Below, piece by piece: positions 33,654 through 49,207 of a stretch of 64,000 nucleotides of DNA. The DNA is from Siculibacillus lacustris (lineage in GTDB: Bacteria > Pseudomonadota > Alphaproteobacteria > Rhizobiales > Ancalomicrobiaceae). Each line of letters begins with the position of its first letter. Positions within the stretch are counted from its first letter, which is position 1. Where the stretch lies: NCBI RefSeq assembly GCF_004328075.1, contig NZ_SJFN01000010.1, positions 160,457-224,456 of the forward strand. The letters are read 5' to 3'. The translations under genes were made by a program, and so were the position numbers. The notes beneath the pieces were generated by a model that did not search any database, was not told where the DNA came from, and saw nothing but the letters and a program-made list of their open reading frames with translations.

Positions 33654-34534
33654 CCTCGCCTTCCCCTCTGCCGCCGCGGCCGCGCCTGTCCTTCGAGTTC
33701 TTCCCGCCCAAGACGGAGAAGATGGAAGCCGGATTGTGGACGGCGATCGAGGCGCTGGCGCCGCTGGCGCCGGCCTTCGTGTCGGTCACCTACGGGGCCG
33801 GTGGCACCACCCGCGAGCGCACCCACGACACCGTGGCGCGGCTGGTCCGCGAGACCGGGCTGAAGCCGGCGGCGCATCTGACCTGTGTCGGGGCGACGCG
33901 CGAGGAGGTCGACGCGGTGGTCCGGGCCTATGCCGGGGTCGGGGTCGGCCACATCGTGGCGCTGCGCGGCGATCCGCCGGCCGGGGTCGGCGCGGCCTAC
34001 GCGCCGCATCCGGGCGGCTATGCCTATGCCAGCGACCTGGTGGCGGGAATCGCCGCGATCGGCGGGTTCGAGATCTCGGTCGGGGCCTATCCCGAGCGCC
34101 ATCCCGAGAGCGCCTCGTGGGAGATCGAGATCGACAATCTGAAGCGCAAGGTCGATGCCGGCGCCAGCCGGGCGATCACCCAGTTCTTCTTCGACAACGA
34201 TCTGTTCGAGGGGTTCCTGGAGCGGGTGACCCGGGCCGGGATCACCATCCCGATCCTGCCGGGGATCATCCCGATCCACAATTTCACCGCGGTCGCCGGC
34301 TTCGCGGCCAAGACCGGGGCGTCGATGCCGGCTGCGGTCGCGGCGCGCTTCGCCGGGGTCGGCGAGGAGGCGAGCGCGCGGGCGCGGGCGGCGATCGACT
34401 TCGGCCGCGTGCAGGTCGCGGATCTGCGGCGGCGCGGGATCGCAGACTTCCACTTCTACACGATGAACCGCGCCGATCTGGTGGTGGGGATCGTCGAGGC
34501 GCTGGGGATAACGGCGGGCGACCGCGTGGGGTGA
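33650..34534 (+). CDS. metF: Methylenetetrahydrofolate reductase
   Basis: 294 residues, full length. The cytoplasmic FAD enzyme reduces 5,10-methylene-THF to 5-methyl-THF, the methyl donor for MetH. Signatures: [14 protein letters not shown] with the conserved Glu, [31 protein letters not shown], and the late ITQFFFDND and PILPGIIPI strands. Its ATG overlaps the stop of the regulator (ATGA), so both come from one transcript. The gene is followed by a 500-base repeat-filled gap before metH. Confidence 0.95.
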   Translation: MTSPSPLPPRPRLSFEFFPPKTEKMEAGLWTAIEALAPLAPAFVSVTYGAGGTTRERTHDTVARLVRETGLKPAAHLTCVGATREEVDAVVRAYAGVGVGHIVALRGDPPAGVGAAYAPHPGGYAYASDLVAGIAAIGGFEISVGAYPERHPESASWEIEIDNLKRKVDAGASRAITQFFFDNDLFEGFLERVTRAGITIPILPGIIPIHNFTAVAGFAAKTGASMPAAVAARFAGVGEEASARARAAIDFGRVQVADLRRRGIADFHFYTMNRADLVVGIVEALGITAGDRVG

Positions 34535-34582
34535 GCCGGGGGCGGTTCGAGCGCCGTCGTTGCGAGATCCGCGAGGCCCCAG

Positions 34583-34960
34583 CCCCCCCTCCCTGTCCCT
34601 CCCCCTCGAGGGGGGAGGGGACGCTGGGGGAGAGGATCTTCGATACGGCGGGTGCACGTCACGCGTCACGGGACGGCCTTCGGATCTCCGATGGTCGCCG
34701 CCACATCGTTCCCTCCCCCCGTGAGGGGGAGGGACAGGGAGGGGGGGGGCTGGGCATGGCCTCGTCCGAAGTCCTTCCCTGCGGTACCTCCGCATACCCC
34801 TCTCCCTGTCCCTCCCCCACAAGGGGGGAGGGGACCCTGGGGAGGGGGACTTCGATACGGCGGGCGCTGGTCGCGCGTCGCGGGACGGCCTTCGGATCTC
34901 CGATCGCCGTCGCCACATCGTTCTCTCCCCGTCGAGGGGGAGGGACAGGGAGGGGGGCGG
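34583..34960. repeat. Two direct copies of a palindromic element in the metF-metH spacer
   Basis: The 500-base gap 34535-35034 has no gene. It holds two copies of a roughly 165-base unit, offset by 212 bases (for example CTTCGATACGG at 34638 and 34850, CCACATCG at 34701 and 34913). Each unit is bounded by inverted CCCTGTCCCTCCCC and GGGGAGGGACAGGGAGG arms, and shares a CGGCCTTCGGATCTCCGAT core. The structure suggests a non-coding repeat that duplicated in place; strong folding could affect read-through from metF to metH. Confidence 0.8.
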
Positions 34961-35034
34961 GGCCCGTGCGGCTCACGACCCCCGAAGGTCCGCGCGAGCG
35001 GATCGCCGTCGAACGCAGACCCGAGAGTGAGATC

Positions 35035-38769
<3,735 letters not shown>

Positions 38770-38798
38770 GCGGCCGCGTCGGACGCAGGATTCCGGAC

Positions 38799-38838
38799 AC
38801 GACAGAGCCGGCGGAGCGATCTCCGCCGGCTCTGTCGT
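38799..38838. terminator. Bidirectional terminator after metH
   Basis: An uninterrupted 18-bp stem, ACGACAGAGCCGGCGGAG paired with its complement, closes a CGAT tetraloop between the convergent metH and sugar-transferase genes. Length and perfection make it a strong intrinsic terminator, though without a long U-run. Confidence 0.85.
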
Positions 38839-38866
38839 CCCGCGCGTCCCGGCACGGGCAGGCCCG

Positions 38867-40336
38867 TCAGTAGGCCTGTTTGTCCACGAAGATCTTGAAG
38901 GCGGTCAGCACGATGATGCGGACGTCGAGCCACAGCGACCAGTTGTTGATGTACCAGATGTCGTATTCGACGCGGGCGCGCATCTGGTCGACTTCGCGGG
39001 TCTCGCCGCGGCAGCCGTTGACCTGAGCCCAGCCGGTGATGCCCGGCTTGACGTGCTGGCGGAAGGCGTAGGAGGCGATCAGCCCGTCGTAGAGATCGTC
39101 GTGGGCGACCGCATGGGGGCGCGGACCGACGATCGACATGTCGCCGCGCAGCACGTTGATCAACTGCGGCAGCTCGTCGATCGAGGTGCGGCGGATAACC
39201 CGGCCGAGGCGGGTGACGCGGACGTCGTTCTTCGAGGCCTGGGTGACCACCGACCCGTTCTCCTGGACGGTCATCGACCGGAACTTCAGGATCGGAAAGG
39301 GGCGGGCGCCGAAACCCTTGCGGTTCTGGCGGAACAGGATCGGGAAGCCGGTCTCGATGGCGATCGCCACGGCGGTCAGCAGCATCAAGGGCGACAGCAT
39401 CAAGAGCGCGGTGCCGGCGACGGCGACGTCGAGGGCGCGCTTGGCGGCGCGGTCGGTGCGGGTCAGCGGGGCGCGCTGCAGCTCGAAGCCGAGCATGTCG
39501 CCGACCTGGACGCGGGGTCGGCGCAGCAGGCGCTCGGTGTCCTGGTCGGCGAAGAGATAGATCGGCACCGGCATCGGCGACAGGGCGGCCTTGAGCTCGT
39601 CGATGTGGCGGCGTTCCTTCCACGACAGGAACAGATAGATGCCGTCGATCTGGGTCGAGGCGAGGGCGGTGCGGACGTCGCCGACGGCGCCGCGGCAGGC
39701 ACCCATGAAGCCGGAACGACCGACGCGGGTCGGCGAGATCGGCGACAGCATCACCACTTCGATGCCCTTGCGGGCGAGGCGGCGGCGGATCCGGTCGAGG
39801 CCGGAATCGTCGGCGACCGCCACCACCGCGACCCGGCGCAGCGACATCCGCCCGAGCGCGAAGCGCTTGGCCAGCGACCGGGCGGCGACCACGTGGGTCA
39901 CCATCAGAAAGGCGAAGCCGAACAGGAAGTGGAGCGAGACAACGCCGCGCGAGAAGCTGGTGGTGACCTGGAACAGGAAGGCGATCCAGGCGAGCACGAA
40001 GAAGGTCAGCACCCAGCCTTGGGCGACCAGCACGAACTGGCGGCGGACGGCGCTGAGATGGGCCAGCGAATAGCCGCCGCGCATCATCATGTAACCGACG
40101 AACAGGATCGCCGAGAGCAGGCCGACCTTCAGGGTTTCGTCGATGCCGTGCCACGGTGTGGCGAACTCGCCCGACCGGACCGACCAGGCGAGAATCGCTG
40201 CACCGACGACGAAGAAGACGTCGGACAGCATTGCGAAGGCCTGGAGAGCCTCGACCGACCAGCGCAGACTCCGGCGATCGGCGACGCCGCCGTGCCACAA
40301 GTCGGAATCGATTCGGCTCTGCTCCAATCTCGACAT
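38867..40336 (-). CDS. Undecaprenyl-phosphate sugar phosphotransferase (exopolysaccharide priming enzyme)
   Basis: 489 residues. Four membrane helices lie in the first 150 residues, then a Rossmann-like CoA-binding-type domain (150-270), a further membrane segment near 305, and the bacterial sugar transferase domain: RQNRKGFGARPFPILKFRSM, RVTRLGRVIRRTSIDELPQLINVLRGDMSIVGPRP and HVKPGITGWAQVNGCRG. Such WcaJ/PssY-type enzymes load hexose-1-phosphate onto undecaprenyl phosphate and start repeat-unit synthesis. It is the only priming enzyme in the window and probably serves the 5-18 kb polysaccharide locus although unlinked. Sugar specificity is unknown. Confidence 0.92.
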   Translation of the reverse strand: MSRLEQSRIDSDLWHGGVADRRSLRWSVEALQAFAMLSDVFFVVGAAILAWSVRSGEFATPWHGIDETLKVGLLSAILFVGYMMMRGGYSLAHLSAVRRQFVLVAQGWVLTFFVLAWIAFLFQVTTSFSRGVVSLHFLFGFAFLMVTHVVAARSLAKRFALGRMSLRRVAVVAVADDSGLDRIRRRLARKGIEVVMLSPISPTRVGRSGFMGACRGAVGDVRTALASTQIDGIYLFLSWKERRHIDELKAALSPMPVPIYLFADQDTERLLRRPRVQVGDMLGFELQRAPLTRTDRAAKRALDVAVAGTALLMLSPLMLLTAVAIAIETGFPILFRQNRKGFGARPFPILKFRSMTVQENGSVVTQASKNDVRVTRLGRVIRRTSIDELPQLINVLRGDMSIVGPRPHAVAHDDLYDGLIASYAFRQHVKPGITGWAQVNGCRGETREVDQMRARVEYDIWYINNWSLWLDVRIIVLTAFKIFVDKQAY

Positions 40337-40590
40337 GATGCACCCGAAAATCTAGGACGGAGTAGCGTCGGAAACGAAATATATACCTTTCCAGATCTGA
40401 AGAGTGCCTGTCTTCGAAGGTAACCTCTCGTGAAGGTTAATTGAGGCGAAATTCGGCCCCTGCCGTGCTAGCCTCCGCGTCCTGGCGCGATGCCGTGGGT
40501 GGAATCTCTCCGCCCGATCGCCGCGTTGCCGGGTCGGGCGGGCCTTCGGCTGCTTCCGATCGCGTTTTCTCCTGCCGTTTTCGAAGGCCC

Positions 40591-41337
40591 ATGATCGACT
40601 GGTTTCGTTCTCGCGTGGTCGTTCGGCCCGCCTACCCGGTGTTGCCGAAAGACCACGTCGTCTATGCGTTCGGCGACCTGCACGGCCGCAGCGATCTGCT
40701 CGACCGCGCCCTGGCGACGATCGACCGGACCGAAGCGGCCCGCCGTCGCCGAGTCACCGAGGTCTATCTCGGCGACTACGTCGACCGCGGTCCGGACTCC
40801 GCCGGGGTGGTCGACCGCCTCATCCTGCGGGCGGAATTTCACGACACGGTGATGCTCAGGGGAAATCACGAACAGTTGTTCCGTGATGCGATGGACGGCG
40901 AGATCGGGCTCGACGACTGGCGGCGGGTCGGCGGACTGGCGACGCTGGCCTCCTACGGCGGCGATCTGCCCTATCTCGCGGGCCTGGCGGACCGGCCGTT
41001 CGCGGCGGCGCTCGAGGCGATGGTCCCGCCCGCGCACCGGGCGTTCCTGGAGAGGCTGGTCGATCGCCACCGGATCGGTGGCTATTTCTTCGCCCACGCC
41101 GGCATCCGCCCGGGGGTGGCGCTGGACGCCCAGAGCCGCGAGGATCTGCACTGGATCCGCGAGCCGTTCCTCGGCGACGACCGCGACTTCGGCGCGGTGG
41201 TGGTGCACGGCCATACGCCGATCCTGGCGCCGGAGTTCCGCGCCAACCGCATCTGCATCGACACCGGCGCCTATGCCACCGACCGCCTGACCTGCCTGCG
41301 CATCGACGATCGGGGGGTCGACGTCGTGGCGGTGTGA
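40591..41337 (+). CDS. Metallophosphoesterase, serine/threonine phosphatase-like
   Basis: 248 residues from the ATG at 40591, preceded by GAAGG; the frame is open further upstream but without similarity. Motifs of calcineurin-like phosphatases are in order: YAFGDLHGRSDLL, VYLGDYVDRGPDSAGVVDRL, VMLRGNHEQ, then FAHAGIRPG, VVHGHTP and CIDTGAY. These bind two metals and dephosphorylate proteins (PrpA-type) or small molecules such as diadenosine tetraphosphate. Substrate is undetermined. It stands alone, divergent from the sugar-transferase gene across a 254-base gap. Confidence 0.88.
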   Translation: MIDWFRSRVVVRPAYPVLPKDHVVYAFGDLHGRSDLLDRALATIDRTEAARRRRVTEVYLGDYVDRGPDSAGVVDRLILRAEFHDTVMLRGNHEQLFRDAMDGEIGLDDWRRVGGLATLASYGGDLPYLAGLADRPFAAALEAMVPPAHRAFLERLVDRHRIGGYFFAHAGIRPGVALDAQSREDLHWIREPFLGDDRDFGAVVVHGHTPILAPEFRANRICIDTGAYATDRLTCLRIDDRGVDVVAV

Positions 41338-41657
41338 TGCGTGCCGCCGCCGGGCGGTCGAGCGCGTCGTCCTCCGGTCGCCCGGTCTGCCCGCGACGGC
41401 TCGGAGGCTCGGGCCGGATCGCACCGGGGCGCTCGACCGCACCCGGCGGCGCCTCATGGCGGCGGCCACCGGTCGTTCCTCCGGATGCAGAAGTTTCCGT
41501 CAGGTAATCATCGATATACAGGTGCCGATCTGACCTGCCATCGCGTAGGTGCGACAATTTTGCATCCGAAACTTTACGTATACGACAGTTAATTATTTGT
41601 AATCGATTGGGGCCGACATTCGCGGCCAACACAAATTCCAGCGGTGGAGCCCAGGCA
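41338..41657. other. Intergenic region before the second chemoreceptor
   Basis: 320 bases without a gene. The right half is AT-rich for this genome (TTTACGTATACGACAG, TTAATTATTTGTAATCG around 41572-41605) and probably holds the chemoreceptor promoter. GGATGCA at 41481 and TGCATCC at 41561 form a distant inverted pair of unclear meaning. Confidence 0.4.
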
Positions 41658-43343
41658 ATGCAAGTTTCAGACATTCCGATCGTGACGAAGATCGTCTCAG
41701 GTTTGTTGATCATTTCCTCGGTAACAGTCGGAAGTGTTGTATTCGGATCGACCATCACTCATCGGGTCAGTGCCCAAGCGCAGAGCGTCATCGAGCACGA
41801 ACAGGAAGCGGCGCTCTTTCTCTCGCGCGCCAGCCAGAGGGTCTTCCGCTCCGGTGACATCGCCTATCGCGCCCTCTCGCGCACCGACGTGTCGGAGATC
41901 AAGGGCATCGTCGACCGCTATGACGGGCTCATGGTCGAATTCCACGAGAAGATGGACATCGCCAAGACGTCGCTGCCGCGCGGCGTCGGCGAGTTCAATC
42001 ACTACATCGCGGATTTCGAATCGGTCGTCGGCGTCGCTCGCAAGGCCGCCGCTCTCGCCGAGAAGGGGCAGCGACAGGAGGCTCTGGTCCTGCTCGAAAA
42101 CCAGTTCGACAAGCCGCTGGACACGCTCAAGGCCGACATGGGCAAGATGGTCGACACCTTGACCGTGGAAGCCAAGCGCGCCGCGATGGTTGCCGAGGCC
42201 GATGCCGGCCGTGAGATCCTGCTCCAGGAAATCGTCGTCGGATCTGCGACGATCGGTGTCCTCGGTGCGATGATCTGGCTGACCGTCGCCGGCATCGCAC
42301 GCCCCCTCGGGCGGCTCGCGGCGCGCATGGTCGGTCTGGCGAAGGGGGATCTCGACGACGAGGTGATCGGCATCCAACGGGGAGACGAAATCGGCACGAT
42401 GGCCCGCTCGGTCGGCGTGTTCCGCAGCAATGCCGTCGAGATGCGCCGCCTCGAAGCCGAACAGGCGAAGAACGCCGACCGTATCGAGGCCGAGAAGAAG
42501 AAGGCCATCCGCGAATTGGCCGATCGGTTCGAGCAGGCCGTGGGCGGGGTCGTGGAACTCGTGTCCGCCGCCGCGACCGAACTCCAGGCGACGGCCGCGA
42601 CCCTGACCTCGTCCGCCGAAGAGACCTCGTCGCAATCGATGGCCGTCTCGTCCGCCTCGGAAGAGGCCTCGACCAACGTCCAGACGGTGGCGGCTTCGGC
42701 CGAGCAACTGTCGTCGTCGGTCGGTGAGATCGCTCGTCAGATGGAACAGTCGTCGAAGATCGCGGCGCGGGCGGCCCTCGAGGCCGAGCAGACCAATGTC
42801 GACGTCTCGAGCCTCACCGGGGCCGTCGAGAAGATCGGTTCGATCGTCGGCCTGATCAACGACATCGCGGCGCAGACCAATCTGCTCGCCCTCAACGCGA
42901 CCATCGAAGCGGCGCGCGCCGGCGAATCGGGGCGTGGCTTCGCGGTGGTCGCGGCCGAGGTGAAGGGGCTCGCCGAGCAGACGGCCAAGGCGACGGCCGA
43001 CATCGGTCTGCAGATCGGCGGCATTCAATCGGCCACTCGGCAAGCCGCCATCAAGATCCGCGACATCGGCAACACCATCCAGGAGGTCAACAACATCTCC
43101 GCCTCGATCTCGAGCGCGGTCGAAGAGCAGAGCGCGGCGACCCGGGAGATCGCTCGCAACGTCCAGCAGGCCCATCGCGGCACGCAGGAGGTCTCCAGCA
43201 ACATCGTCGGCGTGACCCGCGCCGCCGAGGAATCGAGCGCCGCGGCGTCGCAGGTGCTGATCTCGGCCGACGAACTGTCACGCCAATCGGAACGCCTGCG
43301 CCACGAGGTCGGTACCTTCCTCGCCAACGTCCGCGCCGCCTGA
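41658..43343 (+). CDS. Methyl-accepting chemotaxis protein
   Basis: 561 residues from the ATG of [18 protein letters not shown], with GGTGGAG upstream. Two membrane segments (about 10-32 and 192-215) enclose a 160-residue periplasmic four-helix-type ligand domain with no recognised family. A HAMP domain ([23 protein letters not shown]), a helical linker and the signalling hairpin follow; its tip reads [36 protein letters not shown]. The chain ends soon after the hairpin, with no CheR-binding pentapeptide. Ligand unknown. It lies alone and is closed by a strong hairpin. Confidence 0.93.
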   Translation: MQVSDIPIVTKIVSGLLIISSVTVGSVVFGSTITHRVSAQAQSVIEHEQEAALFLSRASQRVFRSGDIAYRALSRTDVSEIKGIVDRYDGLMVEFHEKMDIAKTSLPRGVGEFNHYIADFESVVGVARKAAALAEKGQRQEALVLLENQFDKPLDTLKADMGKMVDTLTVEAKRAAMVAEADAGREILLQEIVVGSATIGVLGAMIWLTVAGIARPLGRLAARMVGLAKGDLDDEVIGIQRGDEIGTMARSVGVFRSNAVEMRRLEAEQAKNADRIEAEKKKAIRELADRFEQAVGGVVELVSAAATELQATAATLTSSAEETSSQSMAVSSASEEASTNVQTVAASAEQLSSSVGEIARQMEQSSKIAARAALEAEQTNVDVSSLTGAVEKIGSIVGLINDIAAQTNLLALNATIEAARAGESGRGFAVVAAEVKGLAEQTAKATADIGLQIGGIQSATRQAAIKIRDIGNTIQEVNNISASISSAVEEQSAATREIARNVQQAHRGTQEVSSNIVGVTRAAEESSAAASQVLISADELSRQSERLRHEVGTFLANVRAA

Positions 43344-43377
43344 TCGCCCCGTCGATCGGCCCGAGGACGGCTGATTT

Positions 43378-43415
43378 CGGGAGACGGACGAGCGGTCGAG
43401 CTCGTCCGTCTCCCG
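43378..43415 (+). terminator. Terminator after the second chemoreceptor gene
   Basis: CGGGAGACGGACGAGC pairs perfectly with GCTCGTCCGTCTCCCG (16 bp) around a GGTCGA loop, 34 bases after the stop codon. Confidence 0.8.
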
Positions 43416-43856
43416 TCTCGATCGATCCCCTCCGTTCCCGACGGCGCGGGACTCGGGGGGAGCCGAACGCGAGCACCCGCACGCCGGACGATCGCCGCAT
43501 TACGCGGCGAGAGTTCGCAAGGTATCGATATTCGGACGCGGGCGTTTCCCGTCCTCCTCGTCGGTTCCTGCCCAGACACGCACAGAGCGTACGGAGCGCG
43601 CGAAGCGACGCGGATGCGCCGGGCTCGCACGGCGCCGTCTCGCGGACGGCAAATTGCGGGCATCCGCGCAGGAGCTCGGGCGGTGGTCATCGGATCGCCG
43701 CCGTCGCTGCGGCGCGAAAGTCCGACCGACAAAAGGCCGGAGGGTTCGCTTCAGGGACGAGCCATCAGAAGCACCATGTGTACCGTTTCCGTGTCCGAGC
43801 TGGAACGGCCGAACGCCTCATGGCGCAATATCTTCTGAAGAATCAATGGGAAAGAA
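43416..43856. other. Intergenic region, nothing recognised
   Basis: 441 bases between the chemoreceptor terminator and tRNA-Thr. No frame shows protein-like composition, and no RNA fold, operator or repeat stands out. Confidence 0.4.
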
Positions 43857-43931
<75 letters not shown>

Positions 43932-44508
43932 CTTCGCCGAATGCCGGGGACCGGATCCGCGAGACGCCCGGCGACCGCGCGATGCGGCGATGCTGGACGA
44001 CGCTCGACCTCGGTCGGTGGACCGGGGGTGTCGCGCGGCCCGCTATGTGCCACAGGCGGCCGGTCGGCGCAAGCCTCGTTCGACCGCGATGTGGACAACC
44101 GGCTCAGGAGTTCCGCGCCGCCGCCCGATGGGCGCCGGGCAAGGCGCTCCCGCGGAGAGGCGGCGCGGTCGGATCAGGGGGCGGGCGGAGGAGCGTGGCG
44201 AGGCGAGGGCGTCGGTCGACCCGTCGACGAGCGCCGGCGACCACGGCCTCGACGAGGGCGTCGTCGACGGCGGTGCGGGCGTCGTCCATCGGGCCCACGG
44301 CCGTGGGATCGCCGGCGATCGTGGACGGAGCGCGTCCGGATGCGCGCGATACGGCGGGCGACGTCGCTCGCCGGGGCCCCGTCGCAGGGACTGGCGCCGG
44401 ACGCGCGGGCGTGGTTTGTTCGCCCGGTCGCGGGATCACCGCCGCGTGCCGCCCGCATCGGCGGTACCGGACCCTGCGGCCTCTCCTCGAACGCGTCCGT
44501 CGATCGCC
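43932..44508. other. Intergenic region, no confident gene
   Basis: 577 GC-rich bases. Every frame is open for long stretches, as expected at this composition, but none has convincing protein character. A minus-strand frame at 44104-44289 (61 codons, MDDARTAVDDALVEAVV start) is the least unlikely, yet lacks a ribosome site. Confidence 0.3.
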
Positions 44509-44718
44509 ATGACCGTATCTTCCGATCCTCCGTCCCGCCCGCCTCCCGTGCGGCGCGCGCGCGCCGCCGGTGCGCCGCCGGTGCGGGCCTCGGAAGTCGC
44601 GCGCGCCGAACGTCAGGCGGCGGCGCTGCGCGAGAATTTGCGCCGACGCAAGGATCAGGCCCGTCGCCGCAGCAGCGATTCGCCGGCCGACCCGAGCGTC
44701 GACGAATCGGAGGCGTGA
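44509..44718 (+). CDS. Small basic conserved protein
   Basis: 69 residues: a Pro/Arg-rich start, a basic helical core ([20 protein letters not shown], then [10 protein letters not shown]) and an acidic tail. Small proteins with an ALRxNLxRRKxQAR core commonly precede murA in Rhizobiales, which is the basis for calling it. The strongly basic core suggests RNA or membrane contact, but no function is known. No clear ribosome site is seen, so the start is uncertain. Confidence 0.5.
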   Translation: MTVSSDPPSRPPPVRRARAAGAPPVRASEVARAERQAAALRENLRRRKDQARRRSSDSPADPSVDESEA

Positions 44719-45256
44719 CGCGCGACGAAGGTGGAGCGCCGCCGGTCCGGGGGCGCGCGGCGATGATCGCCCCGGCCCGAGCGCCACGATCCCGGGATCC
44801 GTGTCGTCGATCGGCCCTCGCAGAGTATCCGGCCGCCGGCGGAAACTTCGGGTGAGGGGGAGGGCGGGCCCGTGCCGACCGATCCGCCGAAGCGCGTGCG
44901 CGATCCGCCGATGCATCCGAAGCGGACGATCGCGGCGGCATCCGAGTCCGGTGCCCTCCCGGTTCGGCGGTCCCGTGAACCGGGGGCCGCATCGGCGCGA
45001 CCGTCCGTCGCTCGCGGCGGCGCAGCCCCGCCACGCTTCCGCCCGCTTCGCCTGTTGGGAAAGGGGACCGCGACGGCGCCGTGGCTTGCTCCCGTCCCGG
45101 CGACGTTCTATGGGAGCGCGGAGCGCGGCGGCCCGAGTGGGTCGGATCGCGCCGCGTGGGCGCGGGCCGATCGACGCGAGCGGCGACCGGCCGCGGGGCG
45201 GTGGCCTCGCGTGGCCGGCGAACCGAGCCACGAGACATCTCGAGAAGGCGGAATCG
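44719..45256. other. Intergenic region upstream of murA, nothing recognised
   Basis: 538 bases of GC-rich DNA with open frames but no protein-like sequence. It presumably includes the murA promoter; GAGAAGG ten bases before the murA ATG is the ribosome site. Confidence 0.4.
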
Positions 45257-46558
<1,302 letters not shown>

Positions 46559-46674
46559 GCGCGGTTTTTTCCCCGAAGATGACGGTCGGGTCTTCTTCCT
46601 GCGCGGTTCGTGCCTAGATGAAGGGCGAGGACGCCGCCCCATCCGCGGGCGGCGCCGCACCCGGAGGCCTCCGC

Positions 46675-47283
46675 ATGCGCCACCCCTTGCTCGTCGCCCT
46701 GATCGCCCTGGCCCTGCCGGCGCTGGTGTCCACGACCGCCGCCGACGCGCAGACGACGCGGCGCGTCACCGGGGTGGTCGAAGCCTTCGACGGCTCGGTG
46801 CTGCGGCTCGCCGCGCGGAGCGGCGAGACGGTGGCGGTGACGATCCCTGCGGACTTGGCGATCGGCGCGGTCGCCGACCGGACGCTGTCCGACATCCACG
46901 CCGGCGACTACGTCGGATCGGCGGCGATGAAGGGGGTCGACGGCCAACTCCACGCCCAGGAAGTCCACATCTTCACCGCGGCCCAGCGCGGCCTCGGCGA
47001 AGGCCATCGGCCGATGGACCTGCCCGACCAGACCATGACCAACGCCACCGTGGCGGAAGTCGCCGCGGCGAGCACCGCCGGCGTGCTGCGGCTGAAGTAC
47101 AAGGACGGCGAACAGACCATCCTGGTCGGTCCGGAAGCGCGGGTGGTGGCCTTCGTCGCCGGCGACCGGTCGCTGCTCGTCCCCGGCGCGACGGTGCGGG
47201 TGATCGGCCTGCCGCAAGGCGACGGCCGGCTCACCGCCCGCTCGGTGCAGGCCGAGAAGGACGGCGTCAAACCGCTCGATTGA
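46675..47283 (+). CDS. Conserved periplasmic protein of unknown function
   Basis: 202 residues from the ATG at 46675, chosen for the GGAGG eight bases upstream and the signal peptide that follows (MRHPLLVALIALALPALVST, cleavage near ADA). The mature part has two repeats of a small beta-barrel-like unit: VTGVVEAFDGSVLRLAARSG...DYVGSAAMKG and TVAEVAAASTAGVLRLKYKDG, each followed by an ALVPGA/DIHAGD turn. HIFTAAQRGLGEGHRPMDL is a marked conserved stretch. The shape resembles DUF5666-type proteins. No function can be given. Confidence 0.78.
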   Translation: MRHPLLVALIALALPALVSTTAADAQTTRRVTGVVEAFDGSVLRLAARSGETVAVTIPADLAIGAVADRTLSDIHAGDYVGSAAMKGVDGQLHAQEVHIFTAAQRGLGEGHRPMDLPDQTMTNATVAEVAAASTAGVLRLKYKDGEQTILVGPEARVVAFVAGDRSLLVPGATVRVIGLPQGDGRLTARSVQAEKDGVKPLD

Positions 47284-47338
47284 ACTCATCCCCGCGCGCG
47301 GCCCCCCGGTCGCCCCGAACGCCACGAGATGCCCCGAC

Positions 47339-47773
47339 ATGTCCGACCTGAAACTGCTCGCACTCGACGCCGAAGATCTCGACATCCTGTCGGCCCATCT
47401 CCAGGACGCGGTGATGAAGGTCGGCGACGTGCACTGGCTGGCCGGCGAGCGCCGGTTGGTGCTGACCCTCAACCGCTTCGTCTGGGAGACCGCCGACGGC
47501 CGGCGGTCGCGCAGTTTCGAACGGCGCCGCGCCGCACTGAGCTTCGCCCGGGTGACGCGGGTGCAGTCCCATCGCCTCAACCGCGACGCCGCCGACACGG
47601 TGCTCGAACTGCTCGCCGTCCGCTTTACCGTCGGCGATGCGCCGAGCGGGGTGGTCGAGATGATCTTCGCCGGCGGCGGCGAGCTGCGGGTCGAGGTCGA
47701 GTGCCTGGAAGCGGCGCTCGGCGACCTCGGCACCGCGTGGGCGACCGGGCGCTGTCCGGCCCACGAGGTGTGA
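47339..47773 (+). CDS. DUF2948 family protein
   Basis: 144 residues. The start (LKLLALDAEDLDILSAHLQDAVMKVGDVHWL) and FVWETADGRRSRSFERRRAALSFARV are typical of DUF2948, a cytoplasmic family found next to hisD across Alphaproteobacteria. Function unknown. It is separated from hisD by 141 bases. Confidence 0.88.
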   Translation: MSDLKLLALDAEDLDILSAHLQDAVMKVGDVHWLAGERRLVLTLNRFVWETADGRRSRSFERRRAALSFARVTRVQSHRLNRDAADTVLELLAVRFTVGDAPSGVVEMIFAGGGELRVEVECLEAALGDLGTAWATGRCPAHEV

Positions 47774-47914
47774 TCGACGCGGCCGATCGGCGGCGGCCGG
47801 CGTTGCCGCCGCCCGGCCGATCGGCTACCAGTCTCGGCCGAGACCCGCGGCGGCGACCGGCCCCGTGTCGACCGCGGCGCCTCTCCCGTCCCGTCGCAAT
47901 CGAGGTCCGCCGCC

Positions 47915-49207
47915 TTGCCCATCCGCCTCACCAGCCGTGACGCCGACTTCGCCCAGCGTTTCGCCGCGCTGCTCGAGACCAAGCGCGAAGTCTCCGAGGA
48001 CGTCGATCGGGCGGTCGCCGAGATCATCGCCGACGTCCGGGCGCGCGGTGACGCGGCGCTCTACGACCTGACCCTGCGCTTCGACCGGGTCGACCTCACC
48101 GGCGTCGGGCTGCAGGTCTCGGCGAGCGAGATCGCCGCGGCGCGCGGGGAGATCGATGCGCCGACGCTGGCCGCGCTGGAGCTCGCCGCCGAGCGGATCC
48201 GCAGCCACCACGCTCGCCAGATGCCCAAGGACGACGTCTATACCGACGCGCTCGGGGTGACGCTCGGCTCGCGCTGGTCGGCGATCGAGGCGGTCGGGCT
48301 CTACGTGCCGGGCGGCACGGCGAGCTATCCGTCGTCGGTGTTGATGAACGCCGTGCCGGCCAAGGTCGCCGGCGTCGACCGGGTGGTGATGGTGGTGCCG
48401 ACCCCGGACGGCAGGCTCAATCCGCTGGTGCTCGCCGCCGCCGACCTCGCCGGGGTCGACGAGGTGTGGCGGATCGGCGGGGCGCAGGCGGTGGCGGCGC
48501 TGGCCTATGGCACCGAGTCGATCGCCCCGGTGGCCAAGATCGTCGGGCCCGGCAACGCCTATGTCGCGGCGGCCAAGCGGCGGGTGTTCGGCAAGGTCGG
48601 CATCGACATGATCGCCGGCCCTTCGGAGGTGCTGATCGTCGCCGACGGCAACAACGATCCCGAGTGGCTCGCCGCCGATCTCCTCGCCCAGGCCGAACAC
48701 GACGCCGCGGCGCAGTCGATCCTGATCACCGATTCGCCGGAACTCGCCGACCGCGTCGCGGCGGCGGTCGAGGCGCAGATCCCGATGTTGGGCCGCGCCG
48801 CCACCGCGCGGGCGAGCTGGCAGGACTACGGGGCGATCATCGTGGTCGACCGGCTCGAGCAGGCGGTGCCGCTCGCCGACCGGATCGCCGCGGAACATCT
48901 CGAAGTGGCGCTCGACGACCCCGAGCCCTTCGCGGCGCAGATCCGCAATGCCGGAGCGATCTTCCTCGGTCATCACACCCCGGAAGCGATCGGCGACTAC
49001 GTCGGCGGTTCCAACCACGTGCTGCCGACGGCGCGCTCGGCGCGGTTCTCCTCGGGCCTGTCGGTGCTCGACTTCGTCAAGCGCACCTCGATCCTGCGGC
49101 TCGACGCCGACGGCTTGCGCGCGCTCGGTCCCGCGGCGATGCTGCTGGCGGACGCGGAAGGACTGGACGCCCACCGTCGCTCGGTGGGCATCCGGTTGAA
49201 CCGATGA
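47915..49207 (+). CDS. hisD: Histidinol dehydrogenase
   Basis: 430 residues. The zinc enzyme oxidises L-histidinol to histidine in two NAD steps. Signatures: [81 protein letters not shown] with the Gln/His metal ligands, and AEHLEV near the end. The start is a TTG at 47915 with GAGGT upstream; no ATG lies nearby in frame. Its stop overlaps the UPF0262 start (ATGA). Confidence 0.96.
   Translation: MPIRLTSRDADFAQRFAALLETKREVSEDVDRAVAEIIADVRARGDAALYDLTLRFDRVDLTGVGLQVSASEIAAARGEIDAPTLAALELAAERIRSHHARQMPKDDVYTDALGVTLGSRWSAIEAVGLYVPGGTASYPSSVLMNAVPAKVAGVDRVVMVVPTPDGRLNPLVLAAADLAGVDEVWRIGGAQAVAALAYGTESIAPVAKIVGPGNAYVAAAKRRVFGKVGIDMIAGPSEVLIVADGNNDPEWLAADLLAQAEHDAAAQSILITDSPELADRVAAAVEAQIPMLGRAATARASWQDYGAIIVVDRLEQAVPLADRIAAEHLEVALDDPEPFAAQIRNAGAIFLGHHTPEAIGDYVGGSNHVLPTARSARFSSGLSVLDFVKRTSILRLDADGLRALGPAAMLLADAEGLDAHRRSVGIRLNR

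Noticed and set aside
33736..35034. Upstream extension of metH through metF
   Set aside because: The frame is open across metF and the repeats, but the translated part is Arg/Gly-rich, and homology starts at 35035.
44104..44289. Minus-strand 61-codon frame (MDDARTAVDDALVEAVV start)
   Set aside because: Some helical character, but no ribosome site, no neighbours on the strand and no recognised family.
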